NCBI RefSeq assembly: GCF_026151205.1
Contig: NC_087082.1
Location: 17,081,401-17,145,400, forward strand
Direction of reading: 5' to 3'
Length of the DNA stretch: 64,000 nt
From: Bolinopsis microptera
Taxonomy: Eukaryota > Ctenophora > Tentaculata > Lobata > Bolinopsidae
Shown here: positions 1 to 11,900 of the stretch, in pieces
How the letters are laid out: each line of letters begins with the position of its first letter
Numbering within the stretch: position 1 is the first letter of the stretch
Made by a program: the position numbers and the translations under genes
The notes under the pieces: model-generated
Databases searched by the model: none
Told to the model about the DNA's origin: nothing
The model's input: only the letters and a program-made list of their open reading frames with translations

Positions 1-687
1 AACGTAGCCCCACCATCTCGACCCACCGACAAGGCTCTGAGACTGCCCCTTCAGGATGTCTACAAGATTGGAGGTATTGGAACAGTCCCTGTCGGCCGAG
101 TGGAAACTGGTATCATCAAGCCCGGTATGATCGTGTGCTTCGGACCTACTGGTCTGACCACTGAGGTAAAATCTGTGGAGATGCATCACGAAGCTTTGCC
201 TGAGGCAGAACCCGGTGACAATGTTGGATTCAACATCAAGAACGTCGCTGTCAAAGAAATCAAGAGAGGATTCGTCGCATCTAACTCCAAGGACGATCCC
301 TGCAAAGAGGCCGTCGACTTCGAAGCCCAGGTTATCATCATGAACCATCCTGGAAAGATCAGCGCCGGTTACACACCCGTCCTCGATTGTCACACTTCTC
401 ACATCGCCTGCAAGTTCACAGAGATCAAACAGAAGATCGACAAGCGTACTGGCAAGATGCTCGAAGAGAACCCCAAGGAGATCAAAACTGGTGATGCTTC
501 CCTTTGCATCCTGAAGCCAACCAAACCCATGGTTGTGGAGACCTTCAAACAGTACGCTCCTCTCGGACGATTCGCTGTCAGAGACATGAAACAGACCGTC
601 GCTGTAGGAGTTATTAAGTCCGTCTGCAAGGGCGAAAGCACTGGCAAATCAACCAAATCAGCAGTTAAGGCAGCAAAAGCTAAATAG
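1..687 (+). CDS. eef1a: Elongation factor 1-alpha, C-terminal half (partial)
   Basis: Translation elongation factor eEF1A, the GTPase that delivers aminoacyl-tRNA to the ribosome. The frame is open from base 1 to the TAA at 685-687 (228 codons plus stop), so the GTP-binding N-terminal domain lies outside the window. What is present is domain II and III: the [19 protein letters not shown] block at about residues 19-37, [42 protein letters not shown], and [20 protein letters not shown], all family hallmarks. It ends in a Lys/Ala-rich tail typical of metazoan eEF1A. Codon use is G/C-rich compared with the AT-rich flanks, as expected for a very highly expressed gene. No intron is seen in this part. 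Identification is firm; which paralogue it is cannot be told. Confidence 0.97.
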   Translation, partial: NVAPPSRPTDKALRLPLQDVYKIGGIGTVPVGRVETGIIKPGMIVCFGPTGLTTEVKSVEMHHEALPEAEPGDNVGFNIKNVAVKEIKRGFVASNSKDDPCKEAVDFEAQVIIMNHPGKISAGYTPVLDCHTSHIACKFTEIKQKIDKRTGKMLEENPKEIKTGDASLCILKPTKPMVVETFKQYAPLGRFAVRDMKQTVAVGVIKSVCKGESTGKSTKSAVKAAKAK

Positions 688-1882
688 AGTCTGAAACAAT
701 CGATGTTTTTAAAATCTAAGCTTGGTTAATATTTAACTGCCTTGAATTGTTGAAAAATTGTTTTATTTTTTACCCCACCAATGAAATGTTTTATTTGACT
801 AAACCGATATTTGTATCTCACTTGGTTATTAACCTTACCTGAATTGAAACTGACAATAAATCTAGCGAAACCTGAAATTACTGCACTGTATTCTTGTAGG
901 AAGGCCTTGTGTGCATTTTTTACTCTAGTCGTAAGACCTAGATTTACTTAATAAACGGTTGACCGTACGAACCATCTAGAATCTTCAAGGTATAAAGATA
1001 CTCTGACTGATTACCCCGGGTGAAATCTCTAAAACGATATCTATGGAAATCGGGAACTTTTGATTTCATATGATATTATGAAGGTTCTCTCACTTGCGCA
1101 GCTTTTTACAGTTAAATCTAAATAAATGAGCTCAACCTGCAACTAAGTCCCGGCTCGTATAGGAATTTTCTCTATTTCCTACCATTTTTAAGGACTCTTT
1201 CCTCAAGAAAGTTTTAAATTCCTGTGGCTCGCGAGTTTCCTACTTCCGTGTTGTCTGCTCAGTGCTCACTGATGGCGCCTAGCAAGTAGCATTGCTGGCA
1301 GTATCAGATAGCCCGACCCCTGTTCGTGAACAGTTATCGGTTACCAGATATATGACCGCATATCAATCATGAAATGTTCTGTTCTGAAATTGTATGTCTT
1401 CAATCTTGGATGCAATTAGTTAAGACTAGCATAATTTGCCACTAATTTTAGCATAGTAAATTGCTGGATCAAACTGTTGATTACGATTCAAATGTCAAAC
1501 ATGGTATATCATACAGTCGTTCATTTTTGGTAGAGTATTATCAGTTGCCATCATCATTCGTCAACAACAACAACTATTTCAATTCCTGACATGGTACTCT
1601 TCTGTACTAGACGAAATTTATGGACCCACGGCCTCCCTAGAGAATACTCAGAGACTTCCTATTCCAGAAAAACCTCTTAAAGAGCTCCATGTCCTGTCCT
1701 AGACGTAACATATATATGTCCTCTACAGAATTTCACTCTCAAGACCTTTTTACAACTGCTGTTCTGTTTGAGTATGAAAGGACTAGCTGGCATTACGATA
1801 TATATCACAGATGCCAGGACTGTCAGAAGACGCGGTCTGTGTACTGTTATTATGCAGTCATACTCATATGATCTGGTAAACA
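688..1882 (+). other. eEF1A 3' UTR and following non-coding DNA
   Basis: Two polyadenylation hexamers AATAAA lie at 855-860 and 950-955, so the eEF1A transcript probably ends shortly after one of them. From about 1000 to 1874 the sequence is AT-rich with no convincing reading frame; the 60-codon frame at 1689-1871 has no recognisable features. The last eight bases (1875-1882, GGTAAACA) are the left target duplication of the element that follows. Confidence 0.6.
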
Positions 1883-3223
1883 GGGGGGGGGGGGGGGGGC
1901 CAATGGCATAAATGGAGAAAATGGAGAATTACTCATAGGTTTTTCCATTTTCTCCATAGAAATAGTCTCCATTTTATGCCATTTTATGCCATTTTATGCC
2001 ATTGAAAACCTGAAAAATTTAGAATTTCGAGAAAAATTATTTAAAAAAAATATATTTTCGGCCAATAATGAACAGGGTATCACGAAACATGGAGAAAAGT
2101 GGTTTTCAGAAAAACTTTGAAAAATGTTGACTTAGAAAATTTTCGGTCCGAGTCATTTTCGAATTTCGATACGTGTACCTCCCGTATCGAGAGCTCCCGA
2201 TTCCGAGCTCTTGTTGCAAAGGGGAGGCCTGCCTTCCGAGATCGCATTATCTCGAGTCCAAAATTGTGTATCGAGGGGAAGGTGTGGACTTCGAAAAACC
2301 GAAAAAACATTTTCGGCAAATAATGAACAGGGTAGCATGAAACGTGGAGAAAAGTGTTTTTCAGAAAAACTTTGAAAAATGTTGACCGACAAAATATTTT
2401 CGGCTAATAATGAACAAGGTAGCATGAAACGTGGAGAAAAGTGTTTTTCAGAAAAACTTTGAAAAATTTTGACTTAGAAATTTACCCCTCGGTACACAAT
2501 TTTGGACTCGAGGCTTCTCCCTGGTAATGCGTTCTCGGAAGGTAGACCTACCCTTTGCAACACGAGCTCGGAATCGGGAGCTCTCGATACGAGAGGTATG
2601 TATCGAGAATGACTCGGGCCGGAAATTTTCTAAGTCAAAATTTTTCAAAGTTTTTCTAAAAACCACTTTTCTCCACGTTTCATGCTACCCTCTCCATTAT
2701 TAGCCGAAAATATTTTTTTGGTTTTTCGGTTTATCGAAGTCTGCACCTACCCCTCGATACACAAATTTGGACTCGAGGCTTCCCCTGGTAATGCGATCTC
2801 GGAAGGCAGGCCTCCCCTTTGCAGTGCGAGCTTGTTTCGACTTTCGAGGATGTAGGTCTCACTTCTCAGTGCCTATTACTCTCCCCTATTACTCACTCCT
2901 GCTGTAGCCTGTAGAAATAACTTTACACTAGGCTTGAGTAATTATGAGTTTGCCTGAAGTGTGCCTCTACTAACCTAGTATAAGCATCTAGTAGCCTACT
3001 ATGAGCTTCCATAAGCTTGTTACGCCCCTAGTAAGCGTAAATAAACATGTTAGGATGTCCAATTTAGGTGTTAAATGGTGTTAAAGATGAAATTTCGGAG
3101 ACAAAATTCATGGCATAAAATGGAGAAAATGGAGAATTACTCATGGGTTTTTCCATTTTCTCCATAGAAAAAGTCTCCATTTTATGCCATTTTATGCCAT
3201 TTTATGCCATTGGCCCCCCCCCC
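1883..3223. mobile_element. Foldback/MITE-like element with G-run/C-run termini and 8-bp target duplication
   Basis: A 1341-bp non-coding element. The left end is 17 G followed by CCAATGGCATAAA. The right end is TTTATGCCATTGG followed by a C run, so the ends are inverted repeats. GGTAAACA flanks both sides (1875-1882 and 3224-3231), an 8-bp target-site duplication as made by hAT-type transposases. Each end also carries a ~100-bp block (1900-2003 and 3113-3213) that is itself nearly palindromic (ATGGAGAAAATGGAG against CTCCATTTTCTCCAT) and ends in three TTTTATGCCA repeats. The middle (2080-2870) is built of direct and inverted copies of a ~150-bp segment. No transposase frame is visible, so the element is non-autonomous. 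Superfamily assignment is inference from TSD length. Confidence 0.8.
2080..2870. repeat. Internal repeat family shared with 15355-15930
   Basis: Direct and inverted copies of a unit containing TTTTCAGAAAAACTTTGAAAAATGTTGAC-like text (in pieces) and a segment with CTCGGAAGGCAGGCCTCCCC. The same unit recurs in tandem at 15355-15930, inside a different transposon. It is not coding; short frames across it exist on both strands. Confidence 0.75.
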
Positions 3224-3231
3224 GGTAAACA

Positions 3232-3680
3232 TCATGTCATAAGTTCAAAGTTGAACTTCATTTCATGACCCTCCCTATAACTAAGTATAACTAATACTAT
3301 ATACGGTCGAGGCTTCTCTGCGATACCGATCTCTGAAGACTGGCCTCTCCTTCGCAATGCAACCCTACCCTACCCTCCCCTACCCGGGGAGTCTGGCTTC
3401 AGAGGTACGTATGCACTTTGCAGGGCTCTAATACTAATTCGCTCGCCCGAAAATTTCACGTGACTTTGGTTTTTATGGTTTTACATAAACCCTAATCCCA
3501 ACCCTAACCATAACCCCAAAGCTATCCATATCCCTTACCACAACTCTAACCCGAGCCCTAAACAATCGAATTCATGTTTTACTAGCCTGTAACGTGACCA
3601 AAACGGTTTTTTGCCCATAACTCTCCAGGGAAGCATTTTTACTCTACGTCATGTAGTGGGCAGAGTTCTACAGGCACAGT
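3232..3680. other. Non-coding, degenerate repeat debris
   Basis: Contains a GC-richer fragment related to the 2.1-2.9 kb repeat (about 3305-3360), CCCTA-rich stretches, and a degenerate CCCTAA-like tract at about 3488-3570. No coding region is supported. Confidence 0.5.
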
Positions 3681-4960
3681 ACCGAAGTTCTACAAGACAT
3701 CAAACATTGCTCCACTTCACAAGAAAGGCAGCCGTGCTATTGCGGGAAACTACAAACCTGTGTCGTTAACTTCTCATGTCATTAAGATCTATGACATATG
3801 AGCGAGTTCTACGAAAACAGATGGTTGCCCACCTCGAAGAAAAAAAACTTCTCAATAGCAAACAGCATGGCTTCCGATCGGGGAAAAGTTGTCTCACTCA
3901 GCTGCTTCATCATTTTGATGACATCATCGAGGCGTTATCAAATGGTGACGACATGGACACTATATACTTGGATTATGCCAAGGCTTTTGAATTTGATATA
4001 GTAGATCATCAACTTCTTATCAAAAAACTGCAGTTATATGGTTTTCATCCCAAAATCATATGTCATCTTGCCAACAAACGTAATCCTCTCTATGAACTTC
4101 CTTTTGTCCATGAACAGTTCCAATACAGAACATCAACTGGTACTATACTCACTCCTGTGGATCAGCTCCGTGATCTCGGTATAACATTGATATATGTTAC
4201 GTGGCATGCAACGTATGTCAAGTATAACAGTATCCAGTGATACGTCCTGGACATCACACATACGATCTTGATTGACGATGTCAATCCGTCGAGATCGTTG
4301 CTCTGCGAAGCAAGAATGCTAGTTCGCGCGGCGCGTCGAAGCGGCGAAGTCCTCCAAATACGATCTAGTTGTGATAAAGCGAGGAAGATGGCAGCATGGG
4401 TATTCAGTGTCTTCCACTCTCGCATTACTGCCTGGTGTTATGTTAACACTTAACACTATACAAGTCACTAGTCCGTACTCCGTAGCCACTTTAGAGTATT
4501 GCTGTCTTCTGTGGAATCCGGCGAAAGTGTATGACATTCAGGAGCTTGAAAGTGTACAAAGAACTTTCACTTCAAAGATCCATGGTTTACAGCATCTCCA
4601 TTATTGGGATCGCCTAAAAACCCTGTCCCTCATGTCACTTCAGAGGCACAGAGAACGTTACATTGTCATGCACATGTGGAAAATCCTACATGGTTTCACA
4701 TCCAACGACCTTGAAGTACAGTTCACAGTAAATCCACGATTGGGTACCCTTGCTAAGGTTCCAGCTGTCCGTACAAAAAGCTCAGCTGCTCACCAGACTC
4801 TATAAGAAACATCATTTGGTGTAATGGGTCCCAGACTCTGGAACTGTATACCTTCGCATATACTACGTGCAGTCTCCAAACATGATGGCTTCAAGCATCA
4901 TATGATGGCTGCTTTCCTTGCCGGATAAACCGCCAATCCGGGGCTTCACATCACCGAACT
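3680..4960 (+). pseudogene. Decayed CR1/Jockey-like LINE reverse transcriptase fragment
   Basis: Remnant of a non-LTR reverse transcriptase on the + strand. A block of the fingers region reads HKKGSRAIAGNYKPVSLTSH and then continues in the 3776-4240 frame with KQHGFRSGKSCLTQLLHHFDD and IYLDYAKAFEFDIVDH, the last being RT motif A with an insertion. The catalytic FADD region and the intervening part are missing: the frame passes straight to DQLRDLGIT, then frameshifts. The C-terminal thumb region is recovered at 4371-4805 (TLEYCCLLWNPAKVYDIQEL...ESVQRTFTSKIHG). A terminal WN-type block lies after 4805. Multiple frameshifts and deletions make it clearly dead. The clade cannot be set precisely. 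Confidence 0.8.
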
Positions 4961-6698
4961 CCAATTCTATAGTGGACTGTCGTAACGATCGAGAGGCATC
5001 TGCTCTCTGGGGTGGTCAGCAACTCTGATGGCCTGTCGAGTTTCGACGAAGCAGATCAAAGGTAAGGTAAGGGTGTGATTCGGAATCAGCGTCCAAAAAT
5101 ACACCGATTTAGACCTATTAATTTCATAGCCAAAGGGCCTCTTTACAATAATTTTCTTAAAATTTGGGCGAGCGATTTAGTAGGAGCGACTTTGCAGTAT
5201 GGGGCCAATTACGCCCGGATTTTCATTGTCATACGTTGTATGACCCGCCGCGCACGAAGTGCGCGGCTCCCCCTGTATCGTCAGGACCATAGTGAAACGA
5301 CCGTGGGGGTCGCAACGTGATACAAGATTTTCAAACCCAAAACCATTCAATTTTCAAAACCTCTCCAGGATTCTCCAATAACTTTTAGTTTTAATAATAC
5401 AAATGAAATACTTGAATTCGTTGGTAAAATGCAGGCATGAGGTAGTATATCAATTATCATAATTCGTAATCATATATCAAATATATCTGATGCACGTGTT
5501 TTTTTTTAATTTTAATTAATACATAGTATTGAATTTTCAAATTTTTGCTCTATCTTTCTCTGAATTGTCAGAAATCTCCCCCTACCCGAATATGGAATAA
5601 GTCCAAAATTCTAAAACCAACCAAAGAAGTCCTAAGCTTAAGCAAATATTAGATGCAGGCCCCAGATATACGATCAATTCCTAAATTTAATCACTACCAG
5701 TACCAGTGGCAGTACCACAGCGAAATTTGAATTTCAAAATTGTCGAATCGATATTTAATTTAATTGGTCTCTACAAACTTCGTCTGATCGTCCCATTACT
5801 GAGGTTAGATATCTCCCAACAGAACTTTTTGTACACGTCTACGAAAATTTGGAATGATCTCATCCCCTATGTATTCGAAATATGTGATGCTAATGAAGAT
5901 GGGATAATAATAATAAGTATATTGACGTAGTGGATGGTTGAGGGGGTTTCAAGCACAGGTCACTCTCAAATCCTAAAGATAAGCAGTGGCCTTCGGCACT
6001 TGAAACCTCTTCAAACCTCCCCTGATTTATTTATTATTGATATTGTTTGATTGTGCCGTAAAAATAAATATTTGTTTTATTAAATATTTGTTTTATTATA
6101 TATACTCCCTCTATGTTGTATGTGAGAGAAGCGAGCAAGATCGGACTAGCAAGCTACATTGGTAAAGGCCTTGGCAATCGACCATTTACCTAGCTTGTCT
6201 ATTGTTCGCTACTCTCGCCAATGTCCAATGCGAAAAGAGTAATATACTGGATAATAAGTTTGTAGTGGCATACTTTTGGGAAAATGTGAACGAATTTTGA
6301 CTTGGACGGACTATATAATAATACAATAAACGGATAGACTTGATTTAAACGTACATTAAAATGGACGCTAGTGGCTAGGGCCTCATCCAGTGCCCATTGT
6401 CCAATTAATGTCTGTTCAAATATTACGTCCAGTAAGGTAACCGTAATATAAATATTATTTTTATGATATCGAAATGAATTTTCTTAGTATAGAGCTTTAT
6501 TTACTTTTCATTTAAAGTGAAACAAATTCTTTATATTATGTAGCTAGGGTGCAGACTAACTAAACGCTTTCATCCCATTACATACTGCGTAGTACTCAAT
6601 GAAGTGTTGAAATTAGTTTTAAAAAGTTTATGTTTTGGATATCATACTGTTTCTATATATTCTAATTCAAGTTAACATAACAATGATTATCCACTTAG
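4961..6698. other. AT-rich non-coding DNA with a probable LINE 3' tail
   Basis: A short frame at 5706-5930 contains FLYTSTKIWNDLIP, which looks like the C-terminal end of a second CR1-like reverse transcriptase, followed by a 3' tail region to about 6010. A GC hairpin (CCGCGCACGAAGTGCGCGG) sits at about 5248-5266. Around 6120-6240 there is an imperfect inverted repeat (GAGAAGCGAGCAAGAT against its partner near TTGTTCGCTACTCTC), possibly a small MITE. Nothing else is supported. Confidence 0.45.
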
Positions 6699-7754
6699 AT
6701 GACTAAAAGGACACAAGCAACAACTAACATGATTGCTAACAACATTAATGTTAACATGGCTCAGCTTCAAGATACCAACGAGAAGCGACAGTTGCTATAT
6801 TTACTCCTAAAAGACTCTGGCAGGGAACCTATGATCACTTATTTACAGCAAATGGCTGAGGAGCGATCCCATACAGAGGCAGAGTCTTCTATGCTGAACA
6901 AACTTTATCGAAAACCTCAGCGAGAAGATCCCACGAACTATGTAGCTCGAAAGTTTTCTGCAGGAGCACACCAATCCAACTTGCACTTGTCAAGTATAGA
7001 ATCTGTCCAGAATCCGGTGGATCCTATAAAGGAGGCAACTGTCGTGACAAGGATAGCAGCTTGGTTTCACGGTGATGATCCAGAAGGAAATCATGTGTGG
7101 CTAGGTGAGAATGTTGATGAAGTTTCAATAACTTTCATCTACAATCTAAAAAGTAATGTTGATGTTTAATAATATGAAATTTATTGATTCAATTTTATAA
7201 TTCAATTATAATTCAGATGAGGAGAACGATGGTAAGGAGAAGAATACGAATCAGAAGGATGATCAAGGGGAGGAAGATGACCAGGTAAAATCTATGAAAC
7301 CTATTTTACAACTCTTGTTTTTGTTAGTTCAGTCCTGGTAACGAAATGTCCCTCTGGAGCCTAATATCGTAGGGAGTGGAAGTTTAGTGTCAGTATAAGT
7401 GAAATCCATCGTAATCTTGTGTGTAATACAATCTTGTGCATGTGTATTTGGTATTGTGTAGTTCTAGAAAGAAACACGTGAGGCTTTGTACAATAAAGCA
7501 AAATGACTAATAAGGTCAGTTACCATAGTCCATATCTCCGAATTAGAGCTCATGTCATTATTTATTTACTAGATTCTTGTATAGCTAAAACAATTTTCGT
7601 TATAAATCTAACAATGATATCCAAGTGTGCAGGAGTGCAAACTGTGGTTGTAGATAAGAAAGTGCTGGAGGAGTTGGAGAAGGAAGTTCAAAAGAAGAAT
7701 GCTACTAGCTGGATCTCTGAGAGACTACTTAAATGTTTTAGAGGAACGATATAA
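6699..7754 (+). CDS. Probable multi-exon gene of unknown function
   Basis: I do not recognise the product. A 156-codon frame begins at 6699 and reads NEKRQLLYLLLKDSGREPM, then a hydrophilic stretch ending in ...GNHVWL. A GTGAGA donor follows CTAG at about 7104. An exon bounded by TTCAG at about 7216 and CAG/GTAAAA at about 7284 joins in phase and encodes an acidic DEEND...EEDDQ segment. This phase agreement suggests a real spliced gene. Further pieces, KETREALYNKAK at about 7467-7502 and VDKKVLEELEKEVQKKNATSW to the stop at 7752, look like a coiled-coil C-terminus. The third exon ends in a stop in the expected phase, so either the model is wrong or the gene is broken. The protein would be charged and soluble. 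It could also be a captured transposon-derived gene. Confidence 0.4.
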
Positions 7755-7952
7755 TAGACTGCATGTGTCACCAATTTTTGATTTATAACTTTATTCTTTA
7801 TACGAAAATCAAAAATTGGATTTGGGATTTTTCAAACCATTTGTTTTTAAACATAGTTAATATAAGGAATACAATCTTAATATTGAGAGGGAGTATTTTT
7901 AGTTCTGATTAAGTATTTCAAATACATTTAGTTTTATTTGTTAGCAATTAAT

Positions 7953-7954
<2 letters not shown>

Positions 7955-8000
<46 letters not shown>
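7955..8000. repeat. 46-base G homopolymer
   Basis: An uninterrupted G run, the longest in the window, followed by ATGGGGTTAAGTGATTACATAATATGTGAAC. The motif GATTAC-TAATATGTGAAC also follows the G run at 37351-37371, so the two probably mark the same kind of small element end. Homopolymer length is unreliable in assemblies. Confidence 0.9.
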
Positions 8001-8001
<1 letters not shown>

Positions 8002-8949
8002 TGGGGTTAAGTGATTACATAATATGTGAACAGGTAAAAACCCTAGAGGGGTCACGCGGGGTCTTATTTGGTGCAGGAGTGGAGCTTCCCCTCCTTTTTG
8101 ACTTGTTGCTTCTTAAACTTAAACTTCTTCAATGTAAGAAATTTTGTGTCTACAGCATGTGATCGTGATGAATATATATACCTCAAAAGACACCTGTGGG
8201 CTGTGTCACTATCACTGGACATTAGTGCCACTTGCCAGCCTATTCTAATATCCAAACCTTTAGAGAAGCTGCTGCTAGCTAGATGATTCATACATGCGCT
8301 GCGCGCGCATATAATTTGACTGTCCGCGCAAGATCATAAACCTTTTGACGTATCGATGACTTCGCCGGTTCCTGAAAGCACTTAAATTGACTGGACAGCT
8401 CGTGGCCAACTTAACGCCAGGGGAATCACTCAGTTCCTACGTATGTTATGACACTATCTGACTTCTGAGAAAGTACATTTTTTAATTTTCTGTAGCAGGA
8501 ACATCTGTCACCTCGTATTTGGACGATTCCCAATTGTATTTCACTTCAGTGTGTTGTTGAGTAGACATGAGCCGATTAAAAGTTACAGAACTTACAGTTA
8601 AATTTCAAAAACTCAACCTTAACCTCAAATACATGGTTCATATTACTGTGCTTAACTATGCACAAACAGAGAATTCAAAAATAGACCGCTCGAAAAAAAG
8701 GCTTATTTTAAAATTAGATTATTTTAATTTTTCTGAGGCCTAAATATCATGATAAAAACATACAGCTAAGCAGAACCTTCTGAAATAAAAGATGTTCCCA
8801 GTAGAAATGGAAAAAACTATATCAAATCTTATAAATAACTGGTGTAGGTCAACTGTTTCTTTAAAATTCTCTCAACTTGTAGAGGTATACCAAATGAGGC
8901 AATCTCCTGTATCTATATTTCTTGAACTGGAATAGTTGGAATATTTAGG
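8001..8949. other. Non-coding; downstream of CACTIN
   Basis: Short overlapping frames on both strands (8064-8291) have no family features. At 8901-8946 there is an imperfect copy of the last ~45 bases of the CACTIN coding region, including the codons for its KKYRYRR end, so the CACTIN 3' UTR contains a small tandem duplication of its own terminus. Confidence 0.5.
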
Positions 8950-11900
8950 CTATCTCCTATATCTATATTTCTTGAACTGGAACCATAGTTGGAATATTCC
9001 CTGACTGTACTGCGATTTAAAGCTGTATCTGTTGGAATACTCCCACTCTTTGTTGAGGACTTTAAATGCTATTGCTTCGTAGGGTGGTCCGGCAGTGATC
9101 CTGTCAGATTATTTATAATATTATTCACATAATTGTTTACAATTTAAAGCATCTACTTTTTGCAACTGTTATATAACGTTGTATTGAACGAAAATGCTTT
9201 GAAAAAAGAAAGTTTTGTCGAATGTACATTCTTTCAACAAGAGGCTGTATTTTAATACAAAAAAACTTAACATATTTGAAGTATGAACAATGTGTCAGGT
9301 GATCAGATTTGTGTGACAGATAAACTCACTTTAAGATACAGAATTCTTTTTCATCCTTACAGACTGTTAGCTTGTATTCCGGTGTTAGATTTGGGTCAAT
9401 CAAGTCCTGTGGAAATGATGCTAGATACAGGACCAATAGATCAGATTTCAGTTTATTACCATACAGTTTGGTGATAGAAACACCGAGGAATAATAATAAC
9501 GTTGGGTGAAAAAGAGTTGAAGTTTGATGTTTAAATAAGTATTCAAGTACCTGATAGAAAATGTTGAACTTGTAACCCTGAACTATTTTAGGAGGTGGAT
9601 TATCTTGGTCGTAGTGAGTCTGATTGTACTTGTTCCATTCGTATCCCTGAAAAACAAAGAATTAATCTCATAATTCCGACTTGTTTTATACAACTATCAG
9701 TGGTTTAGATGATGAGCTTTATAGTTTGTAGTTTTGGAGAAGTGACTAGTTTTGGAGAGGTGACATGGCCCCCCCCGGCCCCCCTGACTTACTGGCCCCC
9801 CCCCGACTTACAGTGTGCACTCTGTTGTAGAACCTAGGTTTCCGAGGCTTGTATTTGTCAGCCCAGGAGTAGTTTTGTTTGCCGATGTCAATGTCCGCGT
9901 TAAAGAGTTCCTCATCCTCAGTAGCAGGCCCCATTAGGGCCTGGGCTTGTTCCTCTAGATCTACTCCCCGGTTACTGTCCGTCTTGCTATTGGTTGTCTG
10001 AAGGAAGGGTACTGTGGTTACTACTGTGGTTACTACTGTGGTTACTACTGTGGTTACTATTGTGGTTACTACTGTGGTTACTATTGTGGTTACTACTGTG
10101 GTTACTTCTGTAGTTACTACTGTGGTTACTACTGTGGTTACTACTGTGGTTACTACTGTGGTTACTACTGTGGTTACTATTGTGATTACTACTGTGGTTA
10201 CTATTGTGGTTACTACTGTGGTTACTACTGTGGTTACTACTGTGGTTACTACTGTGGCTACTACTGTGGTTACTTCTGTAGTTAATACTGTGGTTACTAC
10301 TGTGGTTACTACTGTGGTTACTACTGTGGTTACTATTGTGGTTACTACTGTGGTTACTATCGTGGTTACTACTGTGGTTACTATTGTGGTTATTACTGTG
10401 GTTACTACTGTGGTTACTACTGTGGTTACTACTGTGGTTCCTGACATATAAAAGCGATCTAGTGATAAACTATCATAGTACTAAGTAAAACACTAACTGA
10501 TATTCCCCTGGAAAGATTAACTTCCACTCGTAGCTCCTTTATTTCTCGTTGAATCTTCTGGTCAGTATATACTAAGGCATCTGCGCAATTGTTAACATAA
10601 GCGGATAGAATTTGTTACTTAAATAAAGCTTTGTAATAACCTAATTTATTAAAAGTTGGAACAAAATCGGCTGTTTGATTTGACGGACTGCCATTGATAA
10701 AGCTTGATAAAATTAAAATTGTTTAACTTAAACTTGAGCTTTACAGCTCGTCTATCTTGTGACTTTTAAATAACTAATTTATTTTCTTTAAAACTCACCC
10801 ATATCAATTGTATCAATTCTAATGGGAGTGTAGCACAAATCTTCATACTCCTGCATACACAGCTCATCTTTATTGTCTTTCTTCACGATCTTCATCGTCT
10901 GAGCTTCTTCTTTCTTCCTTTTCTTCTTTTTTGTTACCTTTTCTTCTTTTTCTTCCTCATCAATCAATGGTTTTGCGGCTGGTTTGACGAATTCTTCGAC
11001 TTCTTCCACTTTAGTTGCTGGTTCAGTTTCAGGTTGGTCGATGGGGAACAGTTGGTCTGAAGATTTGCCGTCCTGATGAAATAAACAGCGATAAGAGAAC
11101 TAGTTGTGTACATGGATAACACGACACATGTATACTACAATATCTACATCGTACATAACATGTATACTATAATAAATAAGTGTACTATAATATCTACATC
11201 CTACATATGTATACTATCTAGTATCTAATAACAGTGTAGCCCGACACAAAGTGAACCATTTCAACACACTATGGAGCAGTACTTCATTCTTAAAATCTGC
11301 TCCAAACGACAGAAAGCGAGTGTTTCGAAATAAAATAACTTTGAGCGTATCCAGGAGAGAAATTGTGAAATAATTTACGGAAGCATCTTTAGATTTTGTA
11401 GCGAATTCTCTTCTCTTTGTGATTTCCTCGTGTTTTTCACGTAAACGAGCCTTGGAAATCTCCACAAATGCCTAAATATATCAACTGTTATTATCTCACC
11501 TGACATGATATCATATAATACAAAGTATAAGTAAATCGTTAATTAATAAGATGGTATTTTCAGTAATTTTTAGAACAATATTCTAGCTGTTATTTACGAT
11601 GCAATGCTGTTTTTTAGTATGTATTATAATTATACTATAATACATACATTAATTAGTACACATTATAATTACATTTTAATTAATATCTAACACCAACCTG
11701 CTGTGATACGTTCTCCCAATAAGACACATCAATAGGACCACCCTTCTCCAACTTAGTCCGGATTCCCTTGTACATTTCAGCTAGCTGGAAGCTGGTCTTA
11801 CTGGTGAATATCTTGGTTACATCTACCCCTACTGCTGTGTTTATTGAGCTCCTGTTCTTCTCAATCTGGTGGGCAAGGGTACTGTGGTTACTATTGTGGT

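Noticed and set aside
3488-3570. CCCTAA-like tract as a telomere remnant
   Set aside because: Too short and degenerate; more like microsatellite drift.
9746-10451. Long Thr/Val open frames on both strands
   Set aside because: Product of a 12-bp repeat with no stop in several frames; only the end of the minus-strand frame is a true CACTIN exon.
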